64,000 bases of DNA from positions 9,131,102 through 9,195,101 of the forward strand of contig NC_061063.1 of NCBI RefSeq assembly GCF_021917145.1, written 5' to 3'. Of the stretch, positions 1 through 13,787 are shown in pieces. Under the pieces are notes generated by a model. The model had not been told where the DNA came from, did not search any database, and saw only the letters and a list, made by a program, of their open reading frames with translations. The stretch comes from Hypomesus transpacificus (taxonomy: Eukaryota > Chordata > Actinopteri > Osmeriformes > Osmeridae). Each line of letters begins with the position of its first letter. Position 1 is the stretch's first letter. Made by a program: the position numbers and the translations under genes.

Positions 1-216
1 CCTGTTCCAAATGGATTGCTGGTTAAACAATTGTGCAGAGAAGTTTTGCGCATTGTCAGAAAAGGTTCACATGAGTTAATTGTATAAGTTGGGTGAGATC
101 AGTGTGTAAAAGTATTTACTTTTTGTTTAGAGAAAAAACTGCTGAATGAAATGGTTTGTGATTAAACTAGTGATTTGAACATATGAACATAGAAGAGTAC
201 AAAACTATTAACATGT

Positions 217-250
<34 letters not shown>

Positions 251-2500
251 CTAGAGAGTTATTTCTGTCATTTAAATTTGTTTGCTCTTTTTTCATCCTA
301 CAAAAAGCTGATTTGGATATTCTGAGGTGATGGGCCGCAGGGAGAAATATCCCAATGGACCTATACTGGAGAATCTGTCAAATCACCTTTCACCTCATGT
401 CCCATGAGACATACAAATCAATAAGTCAAATCAATATCTGATCCATACACACTTCCATGCTGTAACTGCAATGTCTCTTGCAACAAGCCTCTAGGTAGGA
501 CAGCTTGCTCTTCTCATCTTAACAACCAAAACAGTCCACAAAAAACAAGAATATTCTTTTAGGAAACAAACTGGCCTACTTGCCAAGCATTAAGTATAGC
601 TGTAACACTTTTGATTGAATGCGTTTTTCAGAACAATGCAATACCAGTTGTTGCTGTTGTTCATGGGGATTTGATTACGAAAATGAGGGTCCACCAAACT
701 ATCTGCTGTGCAGAAGCCTAATACATCAAACAGTTGACGTTGTCACAGCTCATTTTCCCTATTATCTGTCAATACAGAGATTGAGCAGCAAGATACTGGA
801 AACTTTCGACTAGTAGACCTAGTGTTTTCACCAGCTCTGTATTAAAACCGGTGAACACCAACAGCTTTAAGAAAACCGTTAAAGCCATTTCAGCACCTTG
901 GACAGTTCTGAACGCTAAAGAGTATCAAAACAATGAGTGTTAGAAATGTCGTATTTTTGGCTTCTCAGACAAGTATGGAGCCTTTACTGGGAATCTGATC
1001 TAAAAAATTACGATAATTATGTTAAAATATTGTTAGGGTTCATTAGAGCACAGAAAGACAATGATATGCCACTGTTTATATTTAGAATGATCCATAGTTC
1101 GTTGTTATCGTTTTTCGATCATGCGAAAGCATACCAAATATGGAGATGCTTTCCATGTGACCCAATGCTTGAGCTTGTAACAGTTTGAACCCCCGCCTTG
1201 AACTCGTTTTTGTAGTCACTCACACCCTCTGGTGGTTAAGGATGGACATTGGAATTAGGGAGAGATAACATTTGTCCGTAGCCCTTCCCAGTTCTCAGTA
1301 AACATTGAAGAATAATCACTATAATTTGCTTTCAATAGATTTTGAAGTTTTAAGCCACGAATCTTTAAATGTTCTCCACTATAACAGCTTACTGTTAAGG
1401 TTACAGGTTACAGGTTACTTCCAGTAGATGTCACTGTAATTCCATTGTTGATGAAGCGATATATCAAATCCATTTTTTTTTCTTTAGATAAGTATCTTGT
1501 GCTTTGACACGTTGAAACATTATTAAGACTATATACTATAGCCTACGTTAACATATTAGTGAAAGGACAAATTGTTCAGCTCAGAGCTGTTTCACTGTCT
1601 TTATTTAACATCAGACGGCGCTCCTTTGGAAATCAATTCTATTTTACAAATGGCACAGATTTAATTTCACACAGCCCTACATAAATCCGAAATATTAGTT
1701 GGCTAGGCCTACTTGGCGTGTCGTGCCCTATTATTCCTCACAGTGCCCACGGCTATACTGTATAATCCCAGCGTGAGTGGGCTTTCTATTGTAAAAGCAG
1801 AACTGCGGGTGGTGGCACAGCTTCGTTTTACTGTAACGTGAACCTCAAAGCTTATCATATTCTGGCGGCGAGGACCTAAGCCCATGTCGCTTCCTTGAAA
1901 TATGCTTTAATCGTGATGCTTCAGTCAACTCACTTCAATCAACCTAAATACGTTTTGCTCACTGGTGATTTGTCAAGGCGATAGTGTTCTATCGTTCGAC
2001 TAAATGTAAACAGTCTCACAATTAGGTTAAGTAGCGCCTAACTAATAATAGCCTGTACGTGCCTTTTCTAAATTAGACAAACTATTAAACTTTGATATTT
2101 CGCCCAATTGGTAGGCCAATTGGTAAGTTATTAATAACCAACTCTAGAAAGTGCATTTCTTGTAAAGAAATATAGAAAGGCATTTCCCCTGGATATTAAG
2201 GCAGGCGTGACTAGCCTTGGAGTGTAAACAAAGGCAAGCATCATTTGTTTTCCACACGCGCTCTACTCCTTTTAGCTCTACTTGGGGTTAATCCCACCCA
2301 CTTTAGCTCGCCCCCGCATCGTACATCTAACTGCAAGGGTAGCTTTCTCTATGTGGCGACAAAACGATCAATATAACGCGGTCTGCGTAAAAGTAATTGC
2401 TCCTGCCTTAAATGGAATAGAAATCAGTCACAAACGCACATCAACCAACGTTATCAGCCGGTTATGCCTTGGCCTACTGGAGGTTTAATGCATTTTAGAA
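1..2500. other. Intergenic, no gene recognised
   Basis: AT-rich sequence upstream of maneal. The open frames here are short, show no recognisable domain and have no convincing splice partners. A small (TG)n(AG)n tract lies at 213-250. I see no RNA gene. Confidence 0.6.
213..250. repeat. Compound (TG)n(AG)n microsatellite
   Basis: About ten TG dinucleotides run directly into about seven AG dinucleotides. Confidence 0.9.
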
Positions 2501-2519
2501 TTGGCTCGCGGAAGATAAG

Positions 2520-2608
2520 ACTGAAATACACAACCGGGTACCAATAAGAGGGACACGAAGAATGAATGCCAGACGCGGCAGTCAGACAGAGCCAGAGGAC
2601 GATGAAAG
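2520..2608 (+). other. maneal: Candidate 5' untranslated exon of maneal
   Basis: A good 5' splice site (GATGAAAG|GTAGGC) follows position 2608. A matching 3' splice site with a pyrimidine tract (TTCTACTTTTCCAG) ends at 3213, 17 bases before the maneal start codon. This suggests a roughly 600-base intron in the 5' UTR. The exon's left edge is a guess. No transcript evidence is available. Confidence 0.35.
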
Positions 2609-3230
2609 GTAGGCTACCCCGCTGCTGAACTGGAAATGGAAACTAATGTGATTGTCTAAATGACGAAAAGCATAGGCACATACATTAGTGTGCTTTCAAG
2701 AACACAGAATATTTATTTTCGAAAGCTAGACCTTTAACGACGCCGCTTAGTTCTTGCTCTCTCCATCGCAGTGGAATTTAGCGGTTTAATGGTCGAGAAA
2801 CAGAAAACAAGGTGACAAAAATGCTCCGAAATGGAAAAACTAATGGAGGACTGGCGTCTTTATTGCCTAGCAGAATGGCTAAACAATAATAAAACATGGG
2901 CAGTGTAGTAGGGAAATGATCTTTGTTCGCTAGGGTCTGGCTCTTCCTGTTTGGAGTGATATGGCTACACTCCATTTGAAATAGACGTAGAAAGCGAGCC
3001 ACGAACGCTGTCACTCTTAACTATTCGTCTGAACGCACAAACCATCACACTGGCATAACGTACAGTTATGTCATGTTACCTTTGACTGTTGTTCGACGAC
3101 CATACGAGACTGACATGCAAGGGGAATAGGCTAGCCAAGTTGAGTAAAATTACAACAAAAAAAGGTTCGACAGTCCATTCGGCACCCGACGTTGCGACGT
3201 TCTACTTTTCCAGGACCATAGACAGCGACA

Positions 3231-6089
3231 ATGACACGGTTGCGCAAGAAAGCTTTTATAGCACTTTTCCTATTTACGCTGTTTATTTTCGGGACTATGA
3301 TGGGCCTTAGAACGCTGAAGCCAAGTGATGGATTCTCAGACCTTGCCCCGGGGATGGAGTTTGGAGGAGAGGGACCCGATAGGAGGCGACCGGTTCCGAA
3401 CGGCGTGGTAGTGTCGCCCGGCCAGTCCCACTTGAGCGACACCAAAGTGGTTTTCACAAAATCGGACCGTGATTACAGCATATTCTACGATGTACACATA
3501 TTCTATTACCTGTGGTATGGCACACCACAGATGGACAGCAAATACATTCACTGGGACCACGTCCTGGTGCCGCACTGGGACCCGAAGATTGCTGCCAGCC
3601 ACGCACAGGGAAGACACACTCCTCCTGAAGACATCGCCTCGAGTTATTACCCCGATCTGGGTCCATACAGCTCCAGGGACCCCCGCGTGCTGGAGTCGCA
3701 CATGGCGCAGATTGAAGCAGCGGCAGCAGGTATTGCACTGATAACAACGCAACACTCTTGCCCACATATCTATGGTATCATCTACCATGATATTTTCCTT
3801 TTGTGGTGCATTCACTATTTACACAATATATGTCCTCAGAATTGGATTATATGATCATATGATATAACTCCATGCTTTTCTGTGAACCCCTTCTGTGGTT
3901 GTAGGCGTGCTGGTCTTGTCGTGGTACCCGCCGGGAGTGGCAGACAATCACGGGGCGCCAACTGAGGATCTGGTGCCAGCTGTCATGGACGCTGCCCATA
4001 GGCACAGCATCAAGGTAACTGGTGAGAGAACCGGTATGTTTTTCCTTTCTGCCGCTTTACTGAATGAATGGCTGGCAGTGGTAGTTGCTTTGATGCTATA
4101 GCTGCAGTTTACATGCACCCACACATCTACTGTGGCATTAGTTAGTCATTGGTAATTGATACATGTGTAATCAGCAATCCGTTAATAACGGATGGCCTTT
4201 GTAATGAAATGATCAAACTAGTTTTGGGATTTTCAAAAATAGTATGCATGTTGCTGAAGCTGAGAGTGTGGATGACACTGAGAGTGTCATTGTCTGTCCA
4301 GTTTCCAAGGTGTCCAAAGGTATTTAGAAGTAGATGGAATACAAGAAATGCATTTGCTGTCAAATTTGATATTTTAACCCCTTTTCTCCATCCACTTTGC
4401 ATGTTATAGATACAAACGCATTTCTCCAACTATCGCATGTCATTTTGTCTTTCCTGCAGTTTGTTTGGTCTTTGGATTTAACCATTGAAAGACAACAGTG
4501 GCGTTCCAGTGGACTGTGTCTGTTGAGAACTTTAGAACTGTTTAAAGTTTTCGAAGGAACACAAACACGTTAATGGTATTGCATTGGCTTGAAACCGATT
4601 TCACATCTTCCATCGCAGACAAAATTGAACAAAAAGGTCAGATACATCAAAAGCCAACGACATGCTGAAGGTGCCTTTTACAGGATAGTGCAAGGCAGGC
4701 TCAAACCGAGGAAGCAGATTAAGCACAATAAAGCAAAGAAAGTCCGTTCTTCCACTTTCATTCCATCTCTTCTATGATTGGTTTACGATCAGAGAAAACT
4801 AGCTCAGGCATTTCTATTCAACAGAGAATGATCAGAAATAGGTCTCAGCAAAGCTTACACAACTGCTGCCAGGGCTGACCCAGGGGTAAATGCCTCAATG
4901 TTCCAACCAGTGGACTAGAACTGCCACAGTGAAAATAAAGGTTTAGGTGTCTGGGGTTTGTGTGCATTTGCTGTTGTGTGTGATAGGTGTACTTGTGTGG
5001 TGTGTTTTTCTATGTGTGTGTGTGGTGTGGATGCAGTTTTCAGGATGTTATCTGCACCTAGGTGTATAGGTGCCTTTATTCTTTAGATTGTATAATTATT
5101 AAGAGCCTTTATCAGAGACATTCCTCTGAGACATTAAAGGAAGGTTCCGTAGACGCGTCAGCATTTTAGAAAGCTCCCAGCGAAGAAAGACAAGCTTAAT
5201 TTCACGTAGATTGTGATGTGTAGTTTGTATCACATTGAAAACACCTACATGTTTCAGGAAGGGGTTTGTTCCCAGAAGGTGCATATGTGTGCATCACAGC
5301 TTGAGAGATGAGCATTATTTTTTTAATTTTTTTTTTAGCAGACGCTCTTATCCAGAGCGACTTACAGTAAGTACAGGGACATTCCCCCCGAGGCAAGTAG
5401 GGGTGAAGTGCCTTGCCCAAGGACACAACGTCATGTGCACCGGCCGGGAATCGAACTGGCAACCTTCAGATTACTAGCCCGATGCTCTACCCGCTCAGCC
5501 ACCTGACTCCCATTATGACATCTGTGACAAAATAACAGCAACATTTCATGCAAGTTATTCAAGCAATACGCTCCATAAATATTTGGGACCTTTTTGTAAA
5601 TACAATAGTCATTCTTTGACTTATTGTACACAATTCCAATATTAATTATAGCAACTAGACAACAGATAATCCACACCCAAAAACTAAAGTCCCTTTTTCT
5701 TCATAAAAGCATGATAATAAAATATTTATTGTAGTCAACATCCCATATTTTGTAGGTGGCTAAACATAAGGGCCTCAAGACTAATGTAAGACTCTTCCAC
5801 CATCAAACCCGGTCCATGTGAACAGTCCGGCAGGCAGTCCGGCAGGCAGGCCGCCCCACCCAAGACCCCCCGGGTGTACTCAGCCGTAGAGAGGGACAGA
5901 TTGAACAGTATTTCACCTCCACGCCCTTTCATGATTTCAAACCAGACGAAGCAACTGACAGCCTGAGAGCACCCCTCCTCATGCCCCCCGCACCAAACAC
6001 CGCCGGGTTGCCATGGAAACTGTTTATGAAGACCTTGGAGCCTCTTTTCAGAGAGGAAAGAGAGAGAGTGGGTGTTTGTAGGCTCGCTG

Positions 6090-6152
<63 letters not shown>

Positions 6153-8917
6153 GCTCTTTCTAGCTCTTCCCCTCTCCCACTCTCTCTCCCCCCACCACGT
6201 TCATGGTTCGACAGCACTGTCAGCGGTGTGCTCTTGTCGCTGATCTTAAACTGATTTTTTGTGGCCCGAGCAGACAGCCTTGGCAATGTTTCGTGGGTGG
6301 GAAAGGGCATCCATCACCCAACCCTTAGCCCTGCCACTCTTATATTGATGCCTTATGTCAGGGATGTCTAGAAGCTTGTGGATCCTTAGAAGCAGTCAGG
6401 GACTTGTCTGTCAAGGGGCAGAGTCACTCAAAATACATGAAAGACCTTCAATAATGCCTTTGAAATTAAGATTTTTTGCCCGCAATTGAAGTGCATTGCA
6501 GGGGAATAGACAGAGAAATGACATATAGAATCAGATGAAATCGAGGCCCTTCTCGATGGATAGATTCACATGGGACTTGATAGAGGGCGGCGTCTAGCCA
6601 TTCCTCTCTGCCCCTCTGCAAGCCCACTTTCCTCAGAAGATGGTCCCATCATATCGCTATTCTTTAATGTGAGCCCCAGTGTGTTATTCTGTCTCCTTCC
6701 ATCTTCAGTCAGGCCTATCCAGGACCCAGTGTTACTGAATTCAGTTTGATGACTTACTTCCTGGTTTCCAAGATTGCTGATGGGATTCTATTCTTAGATG
6801 GCTCTCTGATCTCTTTTTTCCTGGGTTCGGTGACACGTTCAGTCTCTCAGGATCAATACACCGTTTTCGATTTGTTCCTCGAAATAACAGTTGTTCTTCA
6901 AGGACACTGGAGTGTGTGGCATTTGAGACACCCCTATAGGCTTCCATGCTTTCTTTGAAGAGCTGATCCTTCTCATATCATGTGAAGGAGATGGTGTTGC
7001 CGACCAATCTGGATCATCTTAACACTGCAAATTAAATTCTGCTTGTGCTTGACCAAGATGTCCTGTTCAAGGAAATGCGAGAAGGCGAGAGTCAAATGCA
7101 CTCTCCTTTCATTTCCTAGACAATATGTAATCATGTGGATGTGCCGTGATGAGAGTGTCCCCTGCTATTTCAATCAAGTGTTGTGTCCTATTCTCACAGG
7201 TGGCGTTTCACATCCAACCTTACAAAGGACGGACCGACCAGAGCATGCATGACAACATCAAATACATAATTGACAGGTATGTCGTTCTCCCTCTCGCCTC
7301 ACCTCCTTGTCGCGCCTCCAACTTTTCAGTTCCTCCCTCTCTTCTGCTAGCCCACCCCGTTCTGTCCTTCTTCCTCCTCTTTTCCCTGGATCTCTCTGTC
7401 TTTTTCTGCTCTTTCTCCATCACATTTTTCTCTCTCTTTAAACCTCTCCCTCTGTCGCTCCCCCTCTCTCCCATTCACTCATGCAATTTAAGACTTTCTT
7501 TTCATCCACCAGCCGAAGTGCAGGGCTCTGATTTCCATATCAATTACCGCCGGTTGAAATGTGATCGCACTTAAGGGCAGAAGGAGGTGAAGGAGAAGGA
7601 ACAGGTGGTTAAATATAGATATCTGTTCCATGATCTCTCTCTAATCACTCTGCAGGTAGTCTACCCCCATACCTAGCCTTGATTGTATATAAGTGCTCAG
7701 CTGGAGCGACAGGATATTTTGGAGGTTGAATGTACTTCAAACATTGGCCCTGAAGCAGGCTCCAAGCACAGAAAGACAAGTAGTCAATGTTCTAGTCAAT
7801 GAGCCGTTCTAGGGCAATCTGTCAAAACAATGACCCGACACTGAAGTATCCCTAGTGTTTGCCTGCTTAAGGATGATGGGTGGTGAATGTGTCACAGCCC
7901 AGCTCTGTGAGGAGCAACTGATGGTCGTGATGGAAGCTTTGCGTACCTTGAGTCTGCTCAGCTAGATATTCCTGCCAGCCAAGCAAAGACCCACTGAGCT
8001 GACCATCTGCCATTAAACAAAGTAAGAAATACAGGAAAAAGGGAGAGAGAGAAAAATGGTGCGAGACAGAGAGCGTGATAGAGAGCATTTAGAAACATAT
8101 ATCTACCCCATGCTCTCATCCCAAGCTTCCGCTTAGGAATAATAGCACCATTTCACATGAAAGCATTTACTGTGAGCTGGCATGCGGCCAGTTTCAGAGA
8201 GGTCGAGTCGGCAGAAATGCTTCCGCTCAGCAAATGTGGAAATCTGAATCCTCGACTGAAAACACTATCCTCTCTCACAGGTACGGGAAACACGGCGCCT
8301 TCTACCGGTTCAAGTCCAGCGCCGGGCAGATTCTGCCGCTCTTCTACATCTACGACTCCTACCTGACCCCTCCCGAGACTTGGGCGGAGCTTCTGACCAC
8401 CTCGGGCTCCCACACCCTGCGGGGCACGCCCTATGACGGCGTCTTCATCGCCCTCATTGTGGAGGAGCGCCACAAGCACGACATCCTGGCCAGCGGTTTT
8501 GACGGCATGTACACTTATTTCGCGTCCAACGGCTTCTCCTTTGGCTCCTCCCACCAGAACTGGAAGGCCATCAAAGCGTTCTGCGATGGCAACAACCTGC
8601 TGTTTGTCCCCAGCGTGGGACCCGGGTATGTGGACACGGCAGTGCGGCCCTGGAACAACCATAACACACGGAACCGCGTCAACGGTCGCTATTACGAGAC
8701 TGCCCTGCAGGCAGCTCTGTCCGTGCGCCCGGAGATCGTCACCATAACCTCCTTCAATGAATGGCACGAGGGGACGCAGATTGAGAAGGCAGTGCCGAAG
8801 AAGACACTGACTAGGCTATATCTGGACTACCAGCCCCATCGTCCAGACCTGTACCTGGAGCTTACTCGCCGGTGGGCCGAGCACTTTAACAAGGAGAAGG
8901 ACAAGTGGCTCATGTAG
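3231..8917 (+). CDS. maneal: Glycoprotein endo-alpha-1,2-mannosidase-like protein (GH99)
   Basis: Coding exons are 3231-3729, 3905-4014, 7200-7276 and 8281-8917. They join in frame with GT-AG borders to give 440 residues; human MANEAL has about 457. The product is a type II membrane protein: a short basic N-terminus (MTRLRKK) is followed by a hydrophobic anchor at about residues 8-25, then a stem, then the GH99 barrel. Recognisable blocks include WDHVLVPHWDPK, VLVLSWYPPG, HIQPYKGR, GFDGMYTYFASNGFSFGSSHQN and TSFNEWHEGTQIE. The two glutamates of the FNEWHE motif, residues 389 and 392, match the catalytic pair known in GH99 enzymes. The MANEA family cleaves glucosylated mannose from N-glycans in the Golgi; that MANEAL does the same is inference. 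MANEA itself is the alternative, but the N-terminus (GTMMGLRTLK) matches MANEAL better. Confidence 0.95.
5334..5511 (-). mobile_element. tRNA-derived SINE, teleost type
   Basis: Read on the minus strand, the element starts with a tRNA-like head. It has an A-box-like TGGCTGAGCGG and a B-box-like GTTCGATTCC. It continues through a body and ends with the widespread fish SINE/L2 tail (CTGGATAAGAGCGTCTGCTA) and an A-rich tail (T-rich on the plus strand, near 5317-5337). A CATTAT copy on each side (about 5313 and 5511) may be the target-site duplication. Family name not assigned. Confidence 0.8.
6091..6152. repeat. (TC)n(AC)n microsatellite
   Basis: About 48 bases of TC repeat, with one interruption, pass directly into about 14 bases of AC repeat. 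Confidence 0.95.
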
Positions 8918-9370
8918 GCTCGGGAACGGTGTTCTGGATAGCCGGACTTCTTCAGTACGTAGAGACTGACTGTGGTTTTTAAACCCGCCATTTTTCTTGT
9001 TCCACATACTCTATGTTCCGTCTAACCTTTGTTCCTCTCAGTACCAATTCGAAACATTCCAGGCTAGGAGGAAGGGATGGGCGGCGGGCTGTGTCAAGGC
9101 AGTGCTTTCTCAAGGCTTTCTCATGACGAACTCTGAACATTAGAATGTGGATAATCCGTTTATTTTGAAGAGTTTTAGTCACATTTTGTTTTTTTGTTTT
9201 TACGAGTCATGCTGGGAGAATAGGGAGTGAGGAACCATCCTCAGCTGCTTGAAGCTGCTTGAGGTGGGGGACAGTGAGAAAGGTGTCTGCCTCGCCATGT
9301 AACTTAGCTCTTCTGTTGCTGTACTGTCTCCTATCTCCTATTATTTCTGTATTTCTTTCAGATAATGACA

Positions 9371-9376
9371 AATAAA
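9371..9376 (+). promoter_or_regulatory. maneal: maneal polyadenylation signal
   Basis: AATAAA about 450 bases after the maneal stop codon, followed within 20 bases by a TGTGTTCAGTCATGTTTG stretch that can serve as the GU-rich downstream element. Confidence 0.7.
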
Positions 9377-9399
9377 GATACTGTGTTCAGTCATGTTTG

Positions 9400-12300
9400 A
9401 GGCTATGTTCCGAAGAATGTTCCGCTGTAGATGCAAGGTAAACTGGCCAACCGAGCTGACAGAGAGTTATGCTTTCAGCAATGCTTTCACATGTAAATTA
9501 AGTCATTCATCTGGACCGCAGTTATCCATCTCAATCTACGGAGACATCTTTTGGAAAAACGCAGCTCAAGGGAGCAGCAGAGCTGTGACAGCAGTTCTAA
9601 GACTAAGAGCTAGCTGCAGGTCCCACACAGAGAAACCCTATCACTCAATGTGGGCTCACAGACCCTAGCATCACTACTTGGCAAATATCAGCATGACAAA
9701 CAGCGGGCATTCTCTCCAACCTAGTGCCTATACTGGATCAATTCTGTGGGTCAATAAGAAATGGTTGGGCCAAGTCTGACCCCAAATGCAATTCTGTGAC
9801 GACTGCCATCACAGTCATCACTGATTTTGCTCAGGCAAATCAGCCTTTAGCAACATAGAGCACACACACATTGTTAATCCCCGGCTTCACAGAGCTCTTG
9901 GGACTGGAGGCCCTGGCCTCCTAATCATGATAGCTGATCTTCGGTCTCAGGTGACAGACTCGCTCTCACCTCAGGGACTTTCTGCGGCTGTAGGCATTGC
10001 ACTGTGGGAGTACAGCCATGGTTGTAAGATGCGACAGATGAGAGGGTGAGAGACTATAAAGTTGTTGTTTCTCAGAAAGCCTTTACATGTTTGATTCCAG
10101 TCTCACGATGTGTCATTCTGTTGGGCAAGCCCACGCAATGGCAGGCTCGGACAGAGCACTGAAAACGATGTTTTGAGTTTTGTCACCCTTAAGAATATTC
10201 AAGTCACCCAAAATTTAGAACCCAAATGGAGAGTGAACGTTTAAAAGGGAAAGCAGAGCAAAAGAGAGAGAGATGATAATATCTAAACAAGTTTGAAGAG
10301 CAATCCAGAAATGCAATACTCAAGCACTTAAAATCAAGTCCATTTAGTGCATTCATAATTCAGAACTAGAGGAGACTGAGTGGAATTTTAAAAAGTCACT
10401 TATCTTTTTTCTGTGATTTAGCATGGGTTCCCAAATGCATGCACGAAGACCATCTGCTCTCACTGGCAATTATGCTTGCCACATTTCTTCACAACACTTG
10501 TTTGTATTTCAACAATAAAAAAAAAAAGACAGACCATGTCAAGTGATTGCAGAGTTTCTGATAGCAGCAGCTTTTCGTATTTTGTGTAGTCAAACTGTAA
10601 CCACCTGCATTGTTTATGCTGGAGTCAACTGATTTCAAAAGGCCTTAGAGACTGTTAGCTAAACTATTAAGAAACTGCCACTAGACATGCAATTAATTAA
10701 CCCACATGGTTGGGCTTCTCCACACCATATGAGCTGTTATTATACTGTATGTAGGTCAGAGATCACAAATGGTACTTGTAATGCTCATGTTAAAAATAAA
10801 AAGTAGTTATTTTTAAGTGAATGAACACGCTGAGATAAAATCCATATTGACATTTTCAAACAAGGTACAGTGTGTTCTCTATATTGTATATTCACAGTAG
10901 TTGAACATACAATTTAGAATATGATTAAGGACGAGTACCAATACCTATAGAAGCTAAACACATTCAAGGCAATATGGCTTGATGTCTGAGAACTGGGTGA
11001 GTAACTGATTAAACATCATTTCCACATGTTTTAAGAGTGGTGTTATTAAGAGAGAATGACAAACAGGAACAACCACATCCTGCCTGGTGTTATTTAGCAT
11101 CTCAAAAGGCTGACAGTCTAATAAAATGTGCAAGGGCGTAGACTGGTGGAAAGAACATTTGAGTCCAAATAAAGGTATTCTCACGTTACGATGTGTTGAA
11201 CAAAGTGAAATGTACTCCCAAGTCAATGCACGGGATAGTAAAACAATTGAAACACAACAGTTGGCGGAAGAGGTTCAGACAAATAGACTCAGCTGATGTT
11301 GACAGACACAATACTGCAACGTTTTACAGCCAGACACACACTGCTCAGCACACATACTGTAAACCTCCAGACAGTGCTTTCAAATGTCTTGTATTCACAT
11401 TCATAACACATTCACCGGCTTGCCAGTTCACTGCAGGCCCAAAGAAATCGTAGACTAAAAGAAAAAGTTGTAAAGGTTTCTCTTATATCAGACAAAAGCA
11501 ACTAGACGGATTAGAGTGCAGCCGTTGGACCATGTGTGATCTCAGCACTTCAGTGGCTGTAGATAAATAGCCTAATCAGGATGTGCTGACAGGGCATTTG
11601 GAGAATAAATGGGCCAATAAGAAACTAGGGAATTAAGCGTTGCTGAGTTGAAATAAACTGCACCGACACTGCCACTAACCCAGAGATTTTGACTCAGCTG
11701 GAGGAGCCAGACAACATTGGGAATACTTGATAAAAACCCACAAAGAGGAAGCATCCTATGTTGGTATTTGAATCTCTGTAAAAGGGCTTCAGCCTCTTAA
11801 CACTTCTGCGAAGACTAGAAGTGAGAATTTGGAGGTTGGAGAATTGTGCCTGTAGAAAATTACTCCACACTGTCTGTGAACTGGAAGAGGTCATACAAGT
11901 GTGTGTGTGTGTGTGGGGGGGGGGGGTCAGGGGACAGGCACATCATGGGAACCATGGGAACACCATCAGCTAAGAGCACAAGCCCTCTGAGATTCATTTT
12001 AAGAACTCTCAGAAGGACCATGTACAAAACCCAGTGATGATGCTCACATGACACAGGACTGGAGATGTTCGGAATGGGGCCTTCGTCAGAAGGATTTGTA
12101 CCCTTGCAGTGGGGAGCTGTTTAGTTACACAGACGAACGAGCTATAGGTTTTTCTCCCAACCTCTCCTCTTTCCTTGCTGCCCACCCAGTCAGCTCTGAG
12201 CAGGGCCAGGCTGAGTCACACCACAGGATGTCAACTGCACTGTCGACAAAGAGCCTGAAAAAGATTTTCATCTGTAAGTGCTCTACAAATATACAAGCCG

Positions 12301-13600
12301 AAAACACGAAACCTGACAGAAAATCAGTATTTATCAAGTCAAAATAGTAAACATCAGAAGACTGAGATACAAGCAAACAAATACCCCAAAACAGACAACA
12401 GAGCAGCAGCTTGTCAGCCTCCCAAGCAGCTACATCTTGTCATGACATTTGCCGAGACCTTGAAAACATCATGAGTCAGTAGCTCCAGAGGAGCCTGATG
12501 AAAGCAAACCAGCGCTTCCCGACATGCGCTGTGGCAAAGTGTTTTCTCACCGCTGCAAACCAATTCCCTGCCCTGTCTGTTTCTCTCTCTCAGTGATTTC
12601 ATCATCAAGGTTTGCTTTTCTCCCATTTCCAATATTTTGATTCTAGCGGCATAGTTAACTTTTTTCTTCCCCCCCACCCCATCTTAACTGTCTCCAAGGA
12701 CACTCTTTTATTCAATTTTCCGAGTATAAATCACTCTATAGAGTATCACAAGTGGTAATGCATCCATTCATCCCACCTCTGTTATATAATTGCTGTGAGA
12801 CACCAAAGTGGTTCTATCCATTTGCTTTGAAACAGTAGTGTATCCTATGCTTCTCAGAAAAACATCCTTGCATGTAATTGGTGGTTTCAAATGTAGTATT
12901 TTGAAGGAATATTTGAGTGTGTGTGCTCATCCACCTTTTCTTCTGACTCAGGCATTATGTGAAGACAAAGCATCCATACACACATTCTCTAACATGAACT
13001 TAACAGTGATACTTATTTTTGTTTAGGGTTTTAAATAACAGAAATTATAAATGGAAGCAATTTCATGAATTTGCTTGTTTTGAAGGGTTGTCAAGACAAG
13101 CATTAGGTGCTTAATACGACATGACATCCTTTTACTTTGCAGAGGGATTTAGCTCAATACTGTCACCTGGTGGTTCTTCTGATCCTCTTACAAGATGTAA
13201 AAAAAAAAAAAAAAAGACATACATAGCTAGTCACAAGTTAAAAATCAACCTGCCCAACTTTGTGAAGGTGACAATCGCTTACTCATCTTCAGGTCTTCTT
13301 TGTGCAGTCATGTGATTGCACAACTGCAACCTATGTTGTTAAGCATTTAACAGGTCTAGAGGTCACCTGTTCATTGGAGGCTGTGTGAGACACATAACCC
13401 TGTAACATGCACATTCAAGTAAAACGATGTTCCTTAAACCCCTTCCTCCAACTCTCTCTAGTGTGCATGAAAAACAAACCTCAAAGTAGCTCTGCTACAT
13501 ACAGCAACACCATCATAAATCAGCTCCTGTTAGTGCACTACTAGACTGTCACATAAAAACAAGCGACAAAACCTTTTTTGGACAAAAAAAAGCACTCCAA
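9400..13600. other. Intergenic between convergent maneal and sf3a3
   Basis: About 4.2 kb between two tail-to-tail genes. It contains A-rich runs (10517-10528, 13199-13215) and a (GT)n-G12 tract (11899-11927). I recognise no gene, and no open frame here shows a known domain. Confidence 0.6.
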
Positions 13601-13606
13601 TTTATT
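13601..13606 (-). promoter_or_regulatory. sf3a3: sf3a3 polyadenylation signal
   Basis: TTTATT on the plus strand (AATAAA on the minus strand) lies about 180 bases downstream of the sf3a3 stop codon. Confidence 0.65.
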
Positions 13607-13787
13607 AATCAGTCAAAGGTTGTTTCCCTTCTGAGGCGTTGGGGATGGAATAGGTTTTAACGTCAATAAAAAACAACATCTTACAATTACAAATACAAGG
13701 ATTTAAATCAAAGAATTTACGTTAAAAAAAGAATCCTAGGTGTGTTGGATGAGTAGCTTTGTATCTCTCTGCCATGTGTGCTCTGCT

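Larger units (their letters stand above)
4015..7199 (+). other. maneal: maneal intron 2 (3.2 kb)
   Basis: This is the largest intron of maneal. It holds an antisense tRNA-derived SINE (5334-5511) and a (TC)n(AC)n microsatellite (6091-6152). No other gene is recognised in it. Intron 3 (7277-8280) holds a CT-rich stretch after the donor and nothing else that I recognise. Confidence 0.8.

Noticed and set aside
3131-3815. Antisense open frames over maneal exon 1
   Set aside because: They overlap a well-supported GH99 exon and show no domain of their own.
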